Below, piece by piece: positions 18,198 through 27,393 of a stretch of DNA of 64,000 nt (position 1 is the stretch's first letter; every line of letters starts with the position of its first letter). Source of the stretch: Variovorax sp. PCZ-1. GTDB taxonomy: Bacteria; Pseudomonadota; Gammaproteobacteria; Burkholderiales; Burkholderiaceae_C. The notes below the pieces were generated by a model. It saw nothing but the letters and a program-made list of their open reading frames with translations. It did not search any database and was not told the DNA's origin. The stretch lies in contig NZ_JAHCDN010000001.1 in NCBI RefSeq assembly GCF_018413605.1, positions 1,674,001-1,738,000 of the forward strand. Direction: 5' to 3'. Position numbers and translations under genes: made by a program.

Positions 18198-18395
18198 TTA
18201 TGGTTTTGCGTAACGAGCTTGGACTTGCGCTAGCGGCATCAACAACTCTTCGACACGCGCGCCGGCTTGTTTGGCAAGCTGGGGGTTTTCGCGCCAGATT
18301 TGCGTCCACATTTCAAACTGCGCCAATGATTGCTCCCAACGCTGCTGCAATTGCTCAGCAGTTGGCACAGGTATGCCGTAGTGCTCGTCACGCAT
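18198..18395 (-). CDS. Small protein coupled to the nucleotidyltransferase
   Basis: About 65 residues, hydrophilic and helical (EQLQQRWEQSLAQFEMWTQI), ending QARYAKP. The ATG at 18395 has a GGGGAGG ribosome-binding site about 8 bp upstream and overlaps the 3' end of the nucleotidyltransferase gene by 8 bp, so the two are probably translated together. Not recognised. The arrangement, a nucleotidyltransferase followed by a short helical partner, resembles toxin-antitoxin or regulatory pairs, but nothing in the sequence proves this. Confidence 0.6.
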   Translation of the reverse strand: MRDEHYGIPVPTAEQLQQRWEQSLAQFEMWTQIWRENPQLAKQAGARVEELLMPLAQVQARYAKP

Positions 18396-18891
18396 CGGGA
18401 TCCTCCCCACGCTTGATTTTTTCTAACGCCTCGATATCGATTCGATCTTTCGGGCGATTGGCGATACGTTTCATTTCCAACAAATGATCAATTGAAGCGA
18501 CAGCGACATTAGCCCCGAACAAAGGCATATGTGTCGCATCAGCAGACAAACGCTCATACGGGACATCGGATCGCACCAGCACATCGATCACGCTGCCCGT
18601 GATGCCAGGTTCGCGCAGTGCAAAAGCCAACATACCCTTTTCGCGATGCCATTGATCAATCAGAGCCGCATTTTTGAGTGAATCAATCGGCACAGGGATC
18701 ACTGGAGCGAGACCGAATTGTTTGCCAACTTCGATGAACTTGCCCAGATTCTCATCATTCATTGCGAGAACCAGATCAATATCCAAAGTAGAACGGATGA
18801 AACCGCGAAGCTGCACGGCAAATCCACCCACCAACACGAACTGCACACCTTCTTGAGAAAGTGCTTGAATGATGCTGGGGATAGATTTCAT
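18388..18891 (-). CDS. Nucleotidyltransferase-fold protein (AbiEii/DUF6036-like)
   Basis: A 167-residue protein with the minimal nucleotidyltransferase signature: FVLVGGFAVQLRGF followed by TLDIDLVLAM, where GG and the DxD aspartates correspond to the catalytic core, and later VIDVLVRSDVPYERL. The C-terminal IDHLLEMKRIANRPKDRID is typical of the DUF6036/AbiEii group, which modifies or senses nucleotides and is often found in toxin-antitoxin settings. It lies between the thiolase and acyl-CoA dehydrogenase genes, whose metabolism it does not match, which suggests an insertion. Confidence 0.75.
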   Translation of the reverse strand: MKSIPSIIQALSQEGVQFVLVGGFAVQLRGFIRSTLDIDLVLAMNDENLGKFIEVGKQFGLAPVIPVPIDSLKNAALIDQWHREKGMLAFALREPGITGSVIDVLVRSDVPYERLSADATHMPLFGANVAVASIDHLLEMKRIANRPKDRIDIEALEKIKRGEDPDA

Positions 18892-18903
18892 TCATTTATC
18901 TTA

Positions 18904-20079
18904 TCAAAGCACTTCAAACACACCCGCTGCGCCCATGCCGCCGCCAATACACATCGTCACGCAGACGCGCTTGGCGCCGCGACGCTTGCCTTCGATGAGG
19001 GCGTGGCCGGTGAGGCGCTGGCCGCTCACGCCGTAGGGGTGGCCGACTGCAATCGCGCCGCCGTTGACGTTGAGTTTGTCGTCTGGAATGCCCAGCTTGT
19101 CGCGGCAATAGATCACTTGCACGGCGAAGGCTTCGTTGAGTTCCCACAAGTCGATATCGCTGACCTTGAGGCCGAGGCGCTTCAACACTTTGGGAATGGC
19201 AAACACAGGGCCGATGCCCATTTCATCGGGCTCGCAGCCTGCGACTGCAAAGCCGAGGAAACGGCCAAGCGGCTTCAAGCCGCGTTTGGATGCCAGCTCT
19301 TCATTCATCACCACGCAAGCGCCAGCGCCATCAGAAAACTGGCTGGCATTGCCTGCGGAGATCAAGCCGCCGGGCAGCGCCGAGCGCAGGCCGGTGATGC
19401 CTTCAAAGGTAGTGCCTTCGCGGATGCCTTCGTCTTTGCTCACGGTGACTTCTTTGGTCATGAGGCCGAGCGTGGCGTCTGCAATGCCTGCTTTCACGGT
19501 GATGGGCGCAATTTCCGCATCAAAGAAACCGGCGGCCAAAGCGGCAGTGGCGCGCTGCTGGCTGCGTGCGCCGTAGTGATCCATGTCATCACGGGTGATG
19601 CTGTATCGCTTAGCCACTTGCTCAGCGGTTTGCAGCATGTTCCAGTAAATCTCGGGCTTCTTTTTCATGAGCACGGGATCGGTCATCATGTGCATGTTCA
19701 TCTCTTGCTGCACGCAGGAAATGCTCTCCACGCCGCCAGCCACATACACATCGCCCTCGCCCGCGATGATGCGCTGCGCTGCGAGCGCAATGGTTTGCAG
19801 GCCTGAGGAGCAGAAGCGGTTCACTGTCATGCCGGAAGTGGTGATCGGGCAATCGGCCATCAAAGCAATTTGGCGAGCGATGTTCGCACCGGTTGCGCCC
19901 TCGGGATTGGCGCAGCCCATGATCACGTCGTCCACCTCTGCGGCTTCGATGCCAGCTCTTGAAATAGCGTGTTTCACGGCATGGCCGCCAAGCGTCGCGC
20001 CATGGGTCATGTTGAAAGCACCTTTCCAGCTCTTGGCAAGCGGGGTGCGGGCGGTAGATACGATTACTGCGGATGTCAT
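18904..20079 (-). CDS. Acetyl-CoA C-acyltransferase (thiolase)
   Basis: A 391-residue thiolase, last step of beta-oxidation (3-oxoacyl-CoA plus CoA gives acetyl-CoA). The acyl-enzyme cysteine is in [18 protein letters not shown], and the base cysteine is in [17 protein letters not shown]. The His motif reads [10 protein letters not shown] instead of the common GHPLGASG, a mild variant that keeps the histidine. It is probably in one transcript with the FadB-type gene upstream, across a 160-bp gap that holds a family B hairpin. Confidence 0.93.
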   Translation of the reverse strand: MTSAVIVSTARTPLAKSWKGAFNMTHGATLGGHAVKHAISRAGIEAAEVDDVIMGCANPEGATGANIARQIALMADCPITTSGMTVNRFCSSGLQTIALAAQRIIAGEGDVYVAGGVESISCVQQEMNMHMMTDPVLMKKKPEIYWNMLQTAEQVAKRYSITRDDMDHYGARSQQRATAALAAGFFDAEIAPITVKAGIADATLGLMTKEVTVSKDEGIREGTTFEGITGLRSALPGGLISAGNASQFSDGAGACVVMNEELASKRGLKPLGRFLGFAVAGCEPDEMGIGPVFAIPKVLKRLGLKVSDIDLWELNEAFAVQVIYCRDKLGIPDDKLNVNGGAIAVGHPYGVSGQRLTGHALIEGKRRGAKRVCVTMCIGGGMGAAGVFEVL

Positions 20080-20128
20080 TTGAATGCTCCTAAAACAGGT
20101 GTGTTCGGAAGATGTTTGGTTCGGTGAG

Positions 20129-20223
20129 AATAGAACGCAAAATTCACAGAAGTACGCAAAAGACGCAGAAAATTCAATTTCATTTTTTGCGTCTTTTACG
20201 AATTTTTTGCGTCTTTTGCGTTC
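20129..20223. repeat. Family B hairpin repeat (GCAAAA-type)
   Basis: Left arm AATAGAACGCAAAATTCACA, right arm TTTTTTGCGTCTTTTGCGTT, with further GCAAAAGACGCAGAAA units in the stem. It sits between the FadB-type gene and the thiolase gene, inside a probable operon. Confidence 0.75.
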
Positions 20224-20242
20224 TCCTCTTTGAGTGTGAGAA

Positions 20243-22366
20243 TCAAGAAGCGGCGTTAAACGTCTTGCCAGCAGCCACGAGGCGCTTGATCAGCGGTGCG
20301 GGTTCCCAGAAGCTTGCGTCGTCGTTCGGATTCTTGGCAAAGCTGTTCATCGCCATCATCACGTTGTACAAGCCCATTTGGTCCGCAAAGTGCATCGGGC
20401 CGCCTTTGGGAATCGGGAAGCCGTAGCCTGTGATGTAAACCATATCAATGTCGCTGGCTTTGGATGCAATGCCGTCTTCCAGGATGTGAGCGGCTTCGTT
20501 CACCAAAGAGAGCACCAAGCGGTTCACAATTTCTTCATCAGAAATCTTGCGAGCCTTCAGGCCGATCTTCGCGCGGTGATCGTCAATCATCTTGTTCACC
20601 ACATCGCTAGGCATCGCATCGCGCTTGCCTGGAATGTAGTCATACCAGCCCGCATTCGTCTTCTGGCCGAAGCGGCCCATTTCGCAGAGCAAATCAGCCG
20701 TCTTGCTGTATTTCATATTCGGCTTTTCTTGATAGCGGCGCTTGCGGATATACCAGCCAATATCATTGCCTGCCAAATCACCCATGCGGAACGGGCCCAT
20801 GGCAAAGCCGAATTTCTCTACAGCTTTATCCACCTGCTGCGGTGTGCAGCCTTCTTCAATCAAGAAGCCCGCTTGACGAGAATACTGCTCGATCATGCGA
20901 TTGCCAATGAAGCCATCGCACACACCCGAGACCACGGCAATCTTCTTGATCTTCTTGGCCACGCCCATCACGGTGGCCATCACATCCTTGCCCGTCTTCT
21001 TACCGCGCACCACTTCCAGCAGCTTCATCACGTTCGCTGGGCTGAAGAAATGCAGGCCGACCACATCTTGTGGGCGCTTGGTAAACGATGCGATCTTGTC
21101 CACATCGAGCGTAGATGTGTTGGAGGCCAGAATAGCGCCCTTCTTCATCACGCGATCGAGCTCTTTAAACACCTTCTCTTTCACGCCCATGTCTTCAAAC
21201 ACGGCTTCGATCACGAGATCAGCCTCTGCCAAGCCGTCGTAGCTCAGCGTTGTAGAGAGCATGCCCATGCGCTCATCGAGCTTGGCCTGCTTGAGCTTGC
21301 CTTTCTTGACCTGCGATTCGTAATTTTTGCGCATGATGCCGATGCCCTTATCAAGCGCTTCTTGCTTGAGCTCGAGCATCTTCACGGGAATGCCCGCGTT
21401 CAAGAAGTTCATGGCAATGCCGCCGCCCATCGTGCCCGCGCCGATCACGGCTACGCTCTTGATTTCGCGCTTGGGTGTGTCTTCCGGCACATCAGCAATC
21501 TTGGAAGCTGCGCGCTCAGCCACAAACAAATGACGCAACGCACGGCACTCCGGCGTCCACATCAGATTGATAAACGTCTCGCGCTCAAACAGCATGCCTT
21601 CGTTGAATTTCTTCTTGGTGGCTGCTTCCACCGCATCCACACATTTAAGCGGCGCAGGAAAGCCCTTGGCCATGCCTTTGACCATATTGCGAGCAAACTG
21701 AAAGTAAGCATCGCCCAGGGGGTGTTTGCAAGGCAGATTGCGCACCAGCGGGAAGCTCTCGCCGCTCTTGGCATGCGCAGCGGCTTTCTCACGCGCCAAC
21801 TCAATCGCTTCTTCAAGCACCGTCTCAGCGCTCTTAGCCAGCTTGTCAAACAGCTTCTGGCCAGGCGCCATCGCCAGCATTTCAGCGTTCACAGGCTCGC
21901 CGCTCACGATCATGTTGAGCGCATGCTCCACGCCAAGCACACGCGGCAGGCGCTGCGTGCCGCCCGCGCCGGGGATCAAGCCCAGCTTCACTTCAGGCAA
22001 AGCCACCTTCGTGCCAGGCGCGGCCACGCGATAGTGGCAGCCCAGCGCCAGCTCCAAGCCGCCGCCCATGCAGACGCTGTGAATCGCCGCCACAGTGACC
22101 TTGCTGGTGTTTTCGCAGCTCAAAATCACGCTGAGCAAATTCGGCTCAGCCAAAGCTTTGTCGGTGCCAAATTCTTTGATGTCAGCCCCGCCTGAGAAGG
22201 CTTTGCCCGCGCCCGTGATCACAATGGCTTTCACCTTGTCATCCAGCTGCGCCTTGGCCAGCCCAGCGGCAATGCCCACGCGCGTGGCAAGCCCCAAGCC
22301 GTTGACCGGCGGGTTGTTCAGGGTAATCACAGCAACATCGCCGTGAACTTTGTATTCGGCTGTCAT
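20243..22366 (-). CDS. Enoyl-CoA hydratase/3-hydroxyacyl-CoA dehydrogenase, FadB/FadJ type
   Basis: A bifunctional beta-oxidation enzyme of about 707 residues. The N-terminal crotonase domain has [17 protein letters not shown] and [20 protein letters not shown] with the oxyanion-hole glycines. The NAD-binding dehydrogenase domain begins [18 protein letters not shown] (about residue 308) and includes [18 protein letters not shown] and [13 protein letters not shown]. The ATG at 22366 is preferred because an AAAGGA site lies 7 bp upstream and the protein then starts at the hydratase domain; a longer reading from 22414 has no such support. It precedes the thiolase gene. Confidence 0.94.
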   Translation of the reverse strand: MTAEYKVHGDVAVITLNNPPVNGLGLATRVGIAAGLAKAQLDDKVKAIVITGAGKAFSGGADIKEFGTDKALAEPNLLSVILSCENTSKVTVAAIHSVCMGGGLELALGCHYRVAAPGTKVALPEVKLGLIPGAGGTQRLPRVLGVEHALNMIVSGEPVNAEMLAMAPGQKLFDKLAKSAETVLEEAIELAREKAAAHAKSGESFPLVRNLPCKHPLGDAYFQFARNMVKGMAKGFPAPLKCVDAVEAATKKKFNEGMLFERETFINLMWTPECRALRHLFVAERAASKIADVPEDTPKREIKSVAVIGAGTMGGGIAMNFLNAGIPVKMLELKQEALDKGIGIMRKNYESQVKKGKLKQAKLDERMGMLSTTLSYDGLAEADLVIEAVFEDMGVKEKVFKELDRVMKKGAILASNTSTLDVDKIASFTKRPQDVVGLHFFSPANVMKLLEVVRGKKTGKDVMATVMGVAKKIKKIAVVSGVCDGFIGNRMIEQYSRQAGFLIEEGCTPQQVDKAVEKFGFAMGPFRMGDLAGNDIGWYIRKRRYQEKPNMKYSKTADLLCEMGRFGQKTNAGWYDYIPGKRDAMPSDVVNKMIDDHRAKIGLKARKISDEEIVNRLVLSLVNEAAHILEDGIASKASDIDMVYITGYGFPIPKGGPMHFADQMGLYNVMMAMNSFAKNPNDDASFWEPAPLIKRLVAAGKTFNAAS

Positions 22367-22567
22367 GGCAGTCCTTTCAAGGGTTTTAAATTTGGCTAAC
22401 GAATTCAAACGCATCTACATAAAAGCACGGTCGTTCTATTTTTACATTTTACGCAGAAAGTCGCTCAGCATACCCCGCTTTTATGACTTGCTGTCACCTG
22501 TGTTTCACTGGGGCGTTTATGGATGTTTCTTATCGCGCTCCGGCGTGTGTTCGCTTTGCTTTGTACT

Positions 22568-22724
22568 CGACCCGCTCGCCTGCCACGTGACGTGCCCGAA
22601 AAAGCCGAGGCCTTTCCTGACGGCGCTCTTGCTGGGATACCACGAGCTGCGATCTTTTGTAGCGGTGATTACATGGTTGGCCGCGCCCGACCGGGAAAGA
22701 CTTCGTTTTTTCAGACCCATCACG
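22568..22724 (-). repeat. Family C inverted repeat, copy 1
   Basis: About 157 bp, roughly 75-80 percent identical by eye to the reverse complement of 23439-23598. Shared blocks on the minus strand: CGTGATGGGTCTGAAAAAAC, GGTCGGGCGCGGC, GAAAGGCCTCGGCTTTTTCG and GGCAGGCGAGCGGGTCG. The two copies point away from each other and enclose one small gene. Confidence 0.8.
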
Positions 22725-22756
22725 CGGCGGGTATAGGTGGTTGGCGCGTCGTTTCC

Positions 22757-22823
22757 AACTATTGATTTCGTAGCACTCTGCGCATATTCTATGCCGGCTA
22801 TATGCCAAAAATGCTCTAAAAAT
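22757..22823 (+). repeat. Family A interspersed repeat, intergenic
   Basis: CAACTATTGATTTCGTAGCA, CTCTGCGCATATTCTATGCC, GGCTATATGCC and CTCTAAAAAT. It ends 40 bp before the start of the 156-residue gene and may carry part of its promoter. Confidence 0.75.
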
Positions 22824-22862
22824 AAGAGTACATTACGTTCAATATCCTCAAAAGGTATCGCC

Positions 22863-23333
22863 ATGTTTGGTTTGTTTAAGTCTGCCCCATTTATCGACGA
22901 CGCTCTCGGCACTTTCAATAAGCAATGGCGATATTGGGTTGGGACAGTTGATCTTTCGCCTCACAGCAACTTGGAGCTGCGACTCCACGGTGATAGAACT
23001 AGCCCTGATACTTCCGCTCTCTCGCTGGCTCGCGAATTACCAAACTGGTATACGTCACAGATCAATCAAATCGAGACTGCGCTCTATGAGTATTTCTTGG
23101 AATATGCAGAAGCCACCGCGCAAGGTGATCTTGGCGAACTAAATGAGCCCTTGCCTCAAATTAGCGATGCCAAGCAAATCTGGCCACACGTTTATCCTTC
23201 CTATGCATTAATTGAGCCTATGCAGGGAATCCCAACTGTGGAGGTCGCATACCGGGTGGGGTGGGATGAAGAACACACATTGGGCGCTCGCTTGCAAAAT
23301 GGGTGTTTTATAGAGTTATGTGGCAGCGTTTGA
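22863..23333 (+). CDS. Hypothetical protein, resembles DUF6985-type proteins
   Basis: About 156 residues. The ATG at 22863 is preceded by an AAAAGGT ribosome-binding site. The C-terminal half reads WPHVYPSYALIEPMQGIP, VEVAYRVGWDEEHTLGARL and ENGCFIEL-like residues, a pattern I associate with the DUF6985 family of small cytoplasmic proteins, though I cannot confirm that here. No signal peptide or membrane segment. Standing alone between inverted family C repeats, it looks like a transferable cassette gene. Function unknown. Confidence 0.6.
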   Translation: MFGLFKSAPFIDDALGTFNKQWRYWVGTVDLSPHSNLELRLHGDRTSPDTSALSLARELPNWYTSQINQIETALYEYFLEYAEATAQGDLGELNEPLPQISDAKQIWPHVYPSYALIEPMQGIPTVEVAYRVGWDEEHTLGARLQNGCFIELCGSV

Positions 23334-23438
23334 GTCCGATAGTTAATAGCTCGCAATTAAAGCAACTCCGCATCTGAGTAGCACGCGTATTCCTTGCCTT
23401 GCAACTTGCTAGCACGCGTCAAAAATCCCAACCCGCTT

Positions 23439-23598
23439 CGTGATGGGTCTGAAAAAACGAAGCCTTTCGCTGGTCGGGCGCGGCAAACCATCTCATCATC
23501 GCCACATATGGTGGGAGCTCGCAGCTAGCGGGCAAGAGCGCTACACGAAGAAAGGCCTCGGCTTTTTCGGGCACGTCACGAGGCAGGCGAGCGGGTCG
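23439..23598 (+). repeat. Family C inverted repeat, copy 2
   Basis: About 160 bp, inverted relative to 22568-22724. Both copies keep the same open frame, MGLKKRSLS at one end and KGLGFFGHVT then QASGS at the other, which may be chance or a remnant of a coding ancestor. It ends 31 bp before the stop of the FtsX-type permease gene. Confidence 0.8.
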
Positions 23599-23628
23599 CG
23601 TCAAACCTCAAGCTCGCCAAAACCGAAA

Positions 23629-26151
23629 CTACTCAGCAGCCCGACGAAGAGTATTCATCACCGGCGTATTGAGCACTTCACGCAATCCCCACCAGCCAGC
23701 AGCAAGCGCCAATAAAGCACCCAGCACACCAGAAGCCGGCACGACCCAAGCAGCCGCCGTCCAAGTGAATTCAAAGACGAACTTCGCCAGCGCCCAACCC
23801 ACAGCAATAGCAACCAAACTAGCCAGCACGCCCGCTAGCATGCCCACACCTGCCAGCTCCGCGCGCTGCACTTGCCGCAGCAACTGGCTTCTCGCACCCA
23901 CAGCGCGCAGAATCGCAAACTCTCGCGTACGCTCCTCGCGCGTGGCTGTGACGGCTGCGAAGAGCACCACGAGGCCGGCCAGCAGCGTGAAGCCGAAGAG
24001 GAATTCCACGGCGCGGATCACTTGATCGAGCACGCGCTGGACTTGGTTGATCGTGAGGCTCATGTCCACATTCGTGACGTTGGGGAATTGGCGCACCAGT
24101 GCGTTGTCAAAGCCCTTCACCTCGGGTGCTTTGAAGGCGCTCATGTAGGTGGACGGCACATCGGGCATTTGGCTCACGGGGTACATCACGAAAAAGTTCG
24201 CCCGCATGCCACCCCAATCGACCTTGCGCAAGCTCGTGATTTTGCTGGTGACTTGAATGCCTGCGATATCAAAGGTCAAGCTGTCGCCCATCTTGAAGCC
24301 GAGATCTTTGGCGATGCCCTCTTCCACACTGATCGTGCCCTTTTCTTCTTCGACCCACTGGCCGGCAATGATTTGGTTGTGATCAGGTTTTTTAGCGGCG
24401 TGTGAGAGATTGAATTCACGATCCACCAAACGCTTGGCGCGATCATCGGTGAAAGCCTCGGGCGTAACGGCTTTATCGTTGATCGCCACCAAGCGCCCGC
24501 GAATCATGGGGAAGTAATCGTATTTCTTCACGCCCTGCGATTCGATATTTTTCACAAAATCTGCACTCTGCTCGGGCGCGATGTTGATCACGAAACGATT
24601 CGGCGCATCGGGCGGCGTGGCTTTGCGCCAGCTGGAAATCAAATCTGTGCGCAGAAGGACTAGCAAGACAAGCGCCAGCAAGCCGACAGCCAGCGCACTC
24701 ACCTGCACCACCGCATACGCAGGGCGCGCGGATATTTGCCGCGTGGCGAGCACGAGCCAGCGTGGCGCAGTGGTTTCATTCACACTCTTGCGCAACACGC
24801 GCACGGCCAGATAGCTCAGACCTGCAAACAGCAACACAGCGCCTAAGAAACCACCGACCGCAATGCCACCCAAAAGCGGATCACGACTCGCCGCCATGAG
24901 CAGCGCTGCAAAGCCCGCAATGCCGAGCAAGAGCACACCAGCAGACGCGGCCTTCAAGCCACCCACATCGCGCCGAATCACGCGCAGCGGCGGCACTTGA
25001 GAGAGCTGCAACACAGGCGGCAAGCCAAATGCGCCCAAGAGCGTGAGCCCCATGCCTAGGCCAAAGAGCACTGGCCAGATGGAAGGCGCAGGCAAAGCAG
25101 ATTCAACCAGCCCAGCCAGCAACACCACAAAACCAAAATGCACCGCAAAGCCCAGCAGCACACCCAAACCGCTCGCCACCAAGCCAACGATGGCGAATTC
25201 GAGCACATAGCTGGCCGCCATATTCCGCTGCGATACGCCGAGCACGCGTAGCATGGCGCATTGATCCAAATGCCGCGCCGCAAAGCCTCGCGCCGCAATT
25301 GCCACCGCCACTGCGCTGAGTAAAGCAGAAAGCAAAGCCACGAGATTCAAGAATTTCTCAGCGCGATTAAGCGTGGTGCTCATCTCAGGCCTGCCGCCTT
25401 CAAGCGACTCAAGCCTTAGCCCACGAAATTCGCCCGCTTTTTCTTTGGCTGCCACCCAATCGGCAAACTCACGCACTTGCCGCTGATCTTGCCCGATCAC
25501 CGCCATGCGATAGGTGATGCGGCTGGCGGGCTGAATCAGCGCTGTCGCCGCTAGATCAGCGCGATTGATCATCACGCGCGGCGCAAAATTCATAAAGCCT
25601 GCGCCACGATCTGGCTCGACGACGATGATGCGATCAATTTTCAAATTACTGGAGCCGAGTGCGAGCGAATCGCCCATCTTCAGGCCCAGAGAATCCAGCA
25701 AATTCGCATCCACCCACACGCTGCCCTGCGCAGGAATCTCTCGTGTACCTTGCTCGGGTTGATCGGGTGCGGTGCTCACCTTGAGCTGCCCGCGCAGCGG
25801 ATAGCCTGGCTCCACAGCCTTCAAAGCCACTAACTTAGAAGCGCCACCCTGCGCATCTTGCGCCCGCGCCATCGTGGGAAAGCCCACGTTATTCACCATC
25901 TGAAGCCCCAGCTCTTTGGCCTTGGCAGTAATCGCATCCGGCGTCGGCTTATCGCTGCTCACCACAGAATCGCCGCCAATCAACGCCCGCGCATCCCGCT
26001 GCAAACCACCTTTGATCCGATCTGCAAAAAAGCCCACTGCTGTGAGCGCGGCTACAGCCAAAGTAACGGCGACAATCAAGAGCCGCAGCTCCCCCGCACG
26101 CAAATCACGCCACAAAGAACGCAAGCCAAGACTTAAAAAACTGGATTTCAT
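23629..26151 (-). CDS. FtsX-type ABC transporter permease (YbbP-like)
   Basis: An 840-residue permease of the MacB/FtsX superfamily: an N-terminal helix (LRLLIVAVTLAVAALTAVGF), a large periplasmic domain, a block of helices at about 270-500, a second periplasmic domain (ISVEEGIAKDLGFKMGDSLT) and three C-terminal helices around ATREERTREFAILRAVGARS, the conserved FtsX segment. The layout matches YbbP, which works with the YbbA ATPase and is linked to lipoprotein or esterase functions in E. coli. No ATPase gene is beside it, so the partner must be encoded elsewhere. Confidence 0.87.
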   Translation of the reverse strand: MKSSFLSLGLRSLWRDLRAGELRLLIVAVTLAVAALTAVGFFADRIKGGLQRDARALIGGDSVVSSDKPTPDAITAKAKELGLQMVNNVGFPTMARAQDAQGGASKLVALKAVEPGYPLRGQLKVSTAPDQPEQGTREIPAQGSVWVDANLLDSLGLKMGDSLALGSSNLKIDRIIVVEPDRGAGFMNFAPRVMINRADLAATALIQPASRITYRMAVIGQDQRQVREFADWVAAKEKAGEFRGLRLESLEGGRPEMSTTLNRAEKFLNLVALLSALLSAVAVAIAARGFAARHLDQCAMLRVLGVSQRNMAASYVLEFAIVGLVASGLGVLLGFAVHFGFVVLLAGLVESALPAPSIWPVLFGLGMGLTLLGAFGLPPVLQLSQVPPLRVIRRDVGGLKAASAGVLLLGIAGFAALLMAASRDPLLGGIAVGGFLGAVLLFAGLSYLAVRVLRKSVNETTAPRWLVLATRQISARPAYAVVQVSALAVGLLALVLLVLLRTDLISSWRKATPPDAPNRFVINIAPEQSADFVKNIESQGVKKYDYFPMIRGRLVAINDKAVTPEAFTDDRAKRLVDREFNLSHAAKKPDHNQIIAGQWVEEEKGTISVEEGIAKDLGFKMGDSLTFDIAGIQVTSKITSLRKVDWGGMRANFFVMYPVSQMPDVPSTYMSAFKAPEVKGFDNALVRQFPNVTNVDMSLTINQVQRVLDQVIRAVEFLFGFTLLAGLVVLFAAVTATREERTREFAILRAVGARSQLLRQVQRAELAGVGMLAGVLASLVAIAVGWALAKFVFEFTWTAAAWVVPASGVLGALLALAAGWWGLREVLNTPVMNTLRRAAE

Positions 26152-26213
26152 GCCCGCATAGTAGCGCTTGATGGCTTGGTTTGCATATCGGGTGTGTAAA
26201 GACCTGACGCAAA

Positions 26214-26277
26214 CTTACTATTAATTCAATAGCACTTTGCGCAGTATCTATGCCGGCGAATCAGCGTTCTGATGCTC
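26214..26277 (+). repeat. Family A interspersed repeat, intergenic
   Basis: TTACTATTAATTCAATAGCA, CTTTGCGCAGTATCTATGCC and GGCGAATCAG are clear; the 3' end is divergent. It lies between the permease start and the DegV stop. Confidence 0.75.
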
Positions 26278-26279
26278 AT

Positions 26280-27290
26280 TTATAGCAAACTGGATGCATC
26301 ATGCGGCTTGGCCAGCATACCAAAGGACAGCGTATCAGGCCCCACGTTGACTGAGCCTGTCATGGACATCAAGCACAGATGCACTGCGATGCCTTGCATT
26401 TGCGCATCAGCCAACAGCGCTTGATAACTGGGCATAGATTGCACATCGCCCAGCTGCCCACTGTAGGAAAAGCAAATATGCTTAGACAGCACAAGCCGCT
26501 CAGCCAAACAAGTGCGCGCAAAATCAATCACCATTTCGCGCGCATTACCAGCGCCCCGCTTGCGGGCAACGGGCTCTGTCTGCCCCATATGGCCGCGGAT
26601 GATCGGCGTGATCGCGAGTGTTTTGGCTGCAAAACCGGCCACCATGCCCACAGATTTTTCACCTTTTGCTTTGGCTCGCTTTAAGATGTAGCTCACATCG
26701 CCGGGCGCGAGATAGATGTAGCTCTGCTCTTGGTATTGATGTTGTAGCTGAGCCAGCGTTTCAAGCGATATCGAGTCTCGGGCTTGATCGATCGCATCGA
26801 GCAAGCTCATCACTTGAACGCCATAACCCGCAAACAAAGCTAAGCTGTCGCAAGCAAGCTGCTCCAGCGCCACCAGTTTTTTTTCGCGCACACGCTTGGT
26901 GAAAGAACTGGTTTTCGTGCGCTCCATCGCCTTTTGCGCGCGCTCGTAGATGGGGCTGCGGGTGGAAGAAACGAAGACACCCAGCACGCGATCAAAAGCC
27001 ACTGCGGTGTGATCAAGCATGAATGCAGCGATCTCATCCACACTGAGCGGCTCTGAACTTGCTTCCATGACGGCTGAAGAATTCAGATTGGCGCGATAAA
27101 AATCCAGCGTCGTATGTGCACTGCGATCATCCAAGTAACGATAACTGCCAACCATCACGCCCACCGGCAGCAGTTTGACCTGAGGATGAGCCAGAACCGA
27201 AGGCGGCACATCACAAGAAGCGTCGATCAAGAGACAAGTTGCAGTATCGGCCACGGTTTGTATCTCCAGGTGATAGAGTGTGTCAACCAT
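26280..27290 (-). CDS. DegV-family fatty-acid-binding protein
   Basis: A 336-residue DegV-like protein. The family start is visible as CLLIDASCDVPPSVL, then LLPVGVMVG, RANLNSS and VFVSSTRSPIYERAQKA (the serine region that binds the fatty-acid head group). DegV proteins bind a free fatty acid and, in Gram-positive bacteria, feed the FakA kinase; no FakA gene is seen here. The ATG at 27290 lacks a clear ribosome-binding site. A GTG at 27254 with GGAG 8 bp upstream is an equally good start and would remove 12 residues. It lies 103 bp after fdhD. Confidence 0.85.
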   Translation of the reverse strand: MVDTLYHLEIQTVADTATCLLIDASCDVPPSVLAHPQVKLLPVGVMVGSYRYLDDRSAHTTLDFYRANLNSSAVMEASSEPLSVDEIAAFMLDHTAVAFDRVLGVFVSSTRSPIYERAQKAMERTKTSSFTKRVREKKLVALEQLACDSLALFAGYGVQVMSLLDAIDQARDSISLETLAQLQHQYQEQSYIYLAPGDVSYILKRAKAKGEKSVGMVAGFAAKTLAITPIIRGHMGQTEPVARKRGAGNAREMVIDFARTCLAERLVLSKHICFSYSGQLGDVQSMPSYQALLADAQMQGIAVHLCLMSMTGSVNVGPDTLSFGMLAKPHDASSLL

Positions 27291-27393
27291 GTTATGCCAA
27301 GCGCGGCAAAAGTAAAAGCTTTTTCTCTGAACGGCCTAAGAAGTAGTCTTCGAATTAATGCAGCCCAGGTAGCTCGAATCGAATGACTCAGAG

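Larger units (their letters stand above)
22367..22862. other. Intergenic region of 496 bp with two repeats
   Basis: No gene is supported here. It holds family C copy 1 (22568-22724) and a family A repeat (22757-22823). The promoter of the FadB-type gene (leftward) and of the gene at 22863 (rightward) should also lie here. Confidence 0.6.

Noticed and set aside
20378-22195. 605-codon open frame on the plus strand opposite the FadB-type gene
   Set aside because: It is the antisense shadow of a well-conserved enzyme, rich in His, Arg and Leu with no domain or ribosome-binding site.
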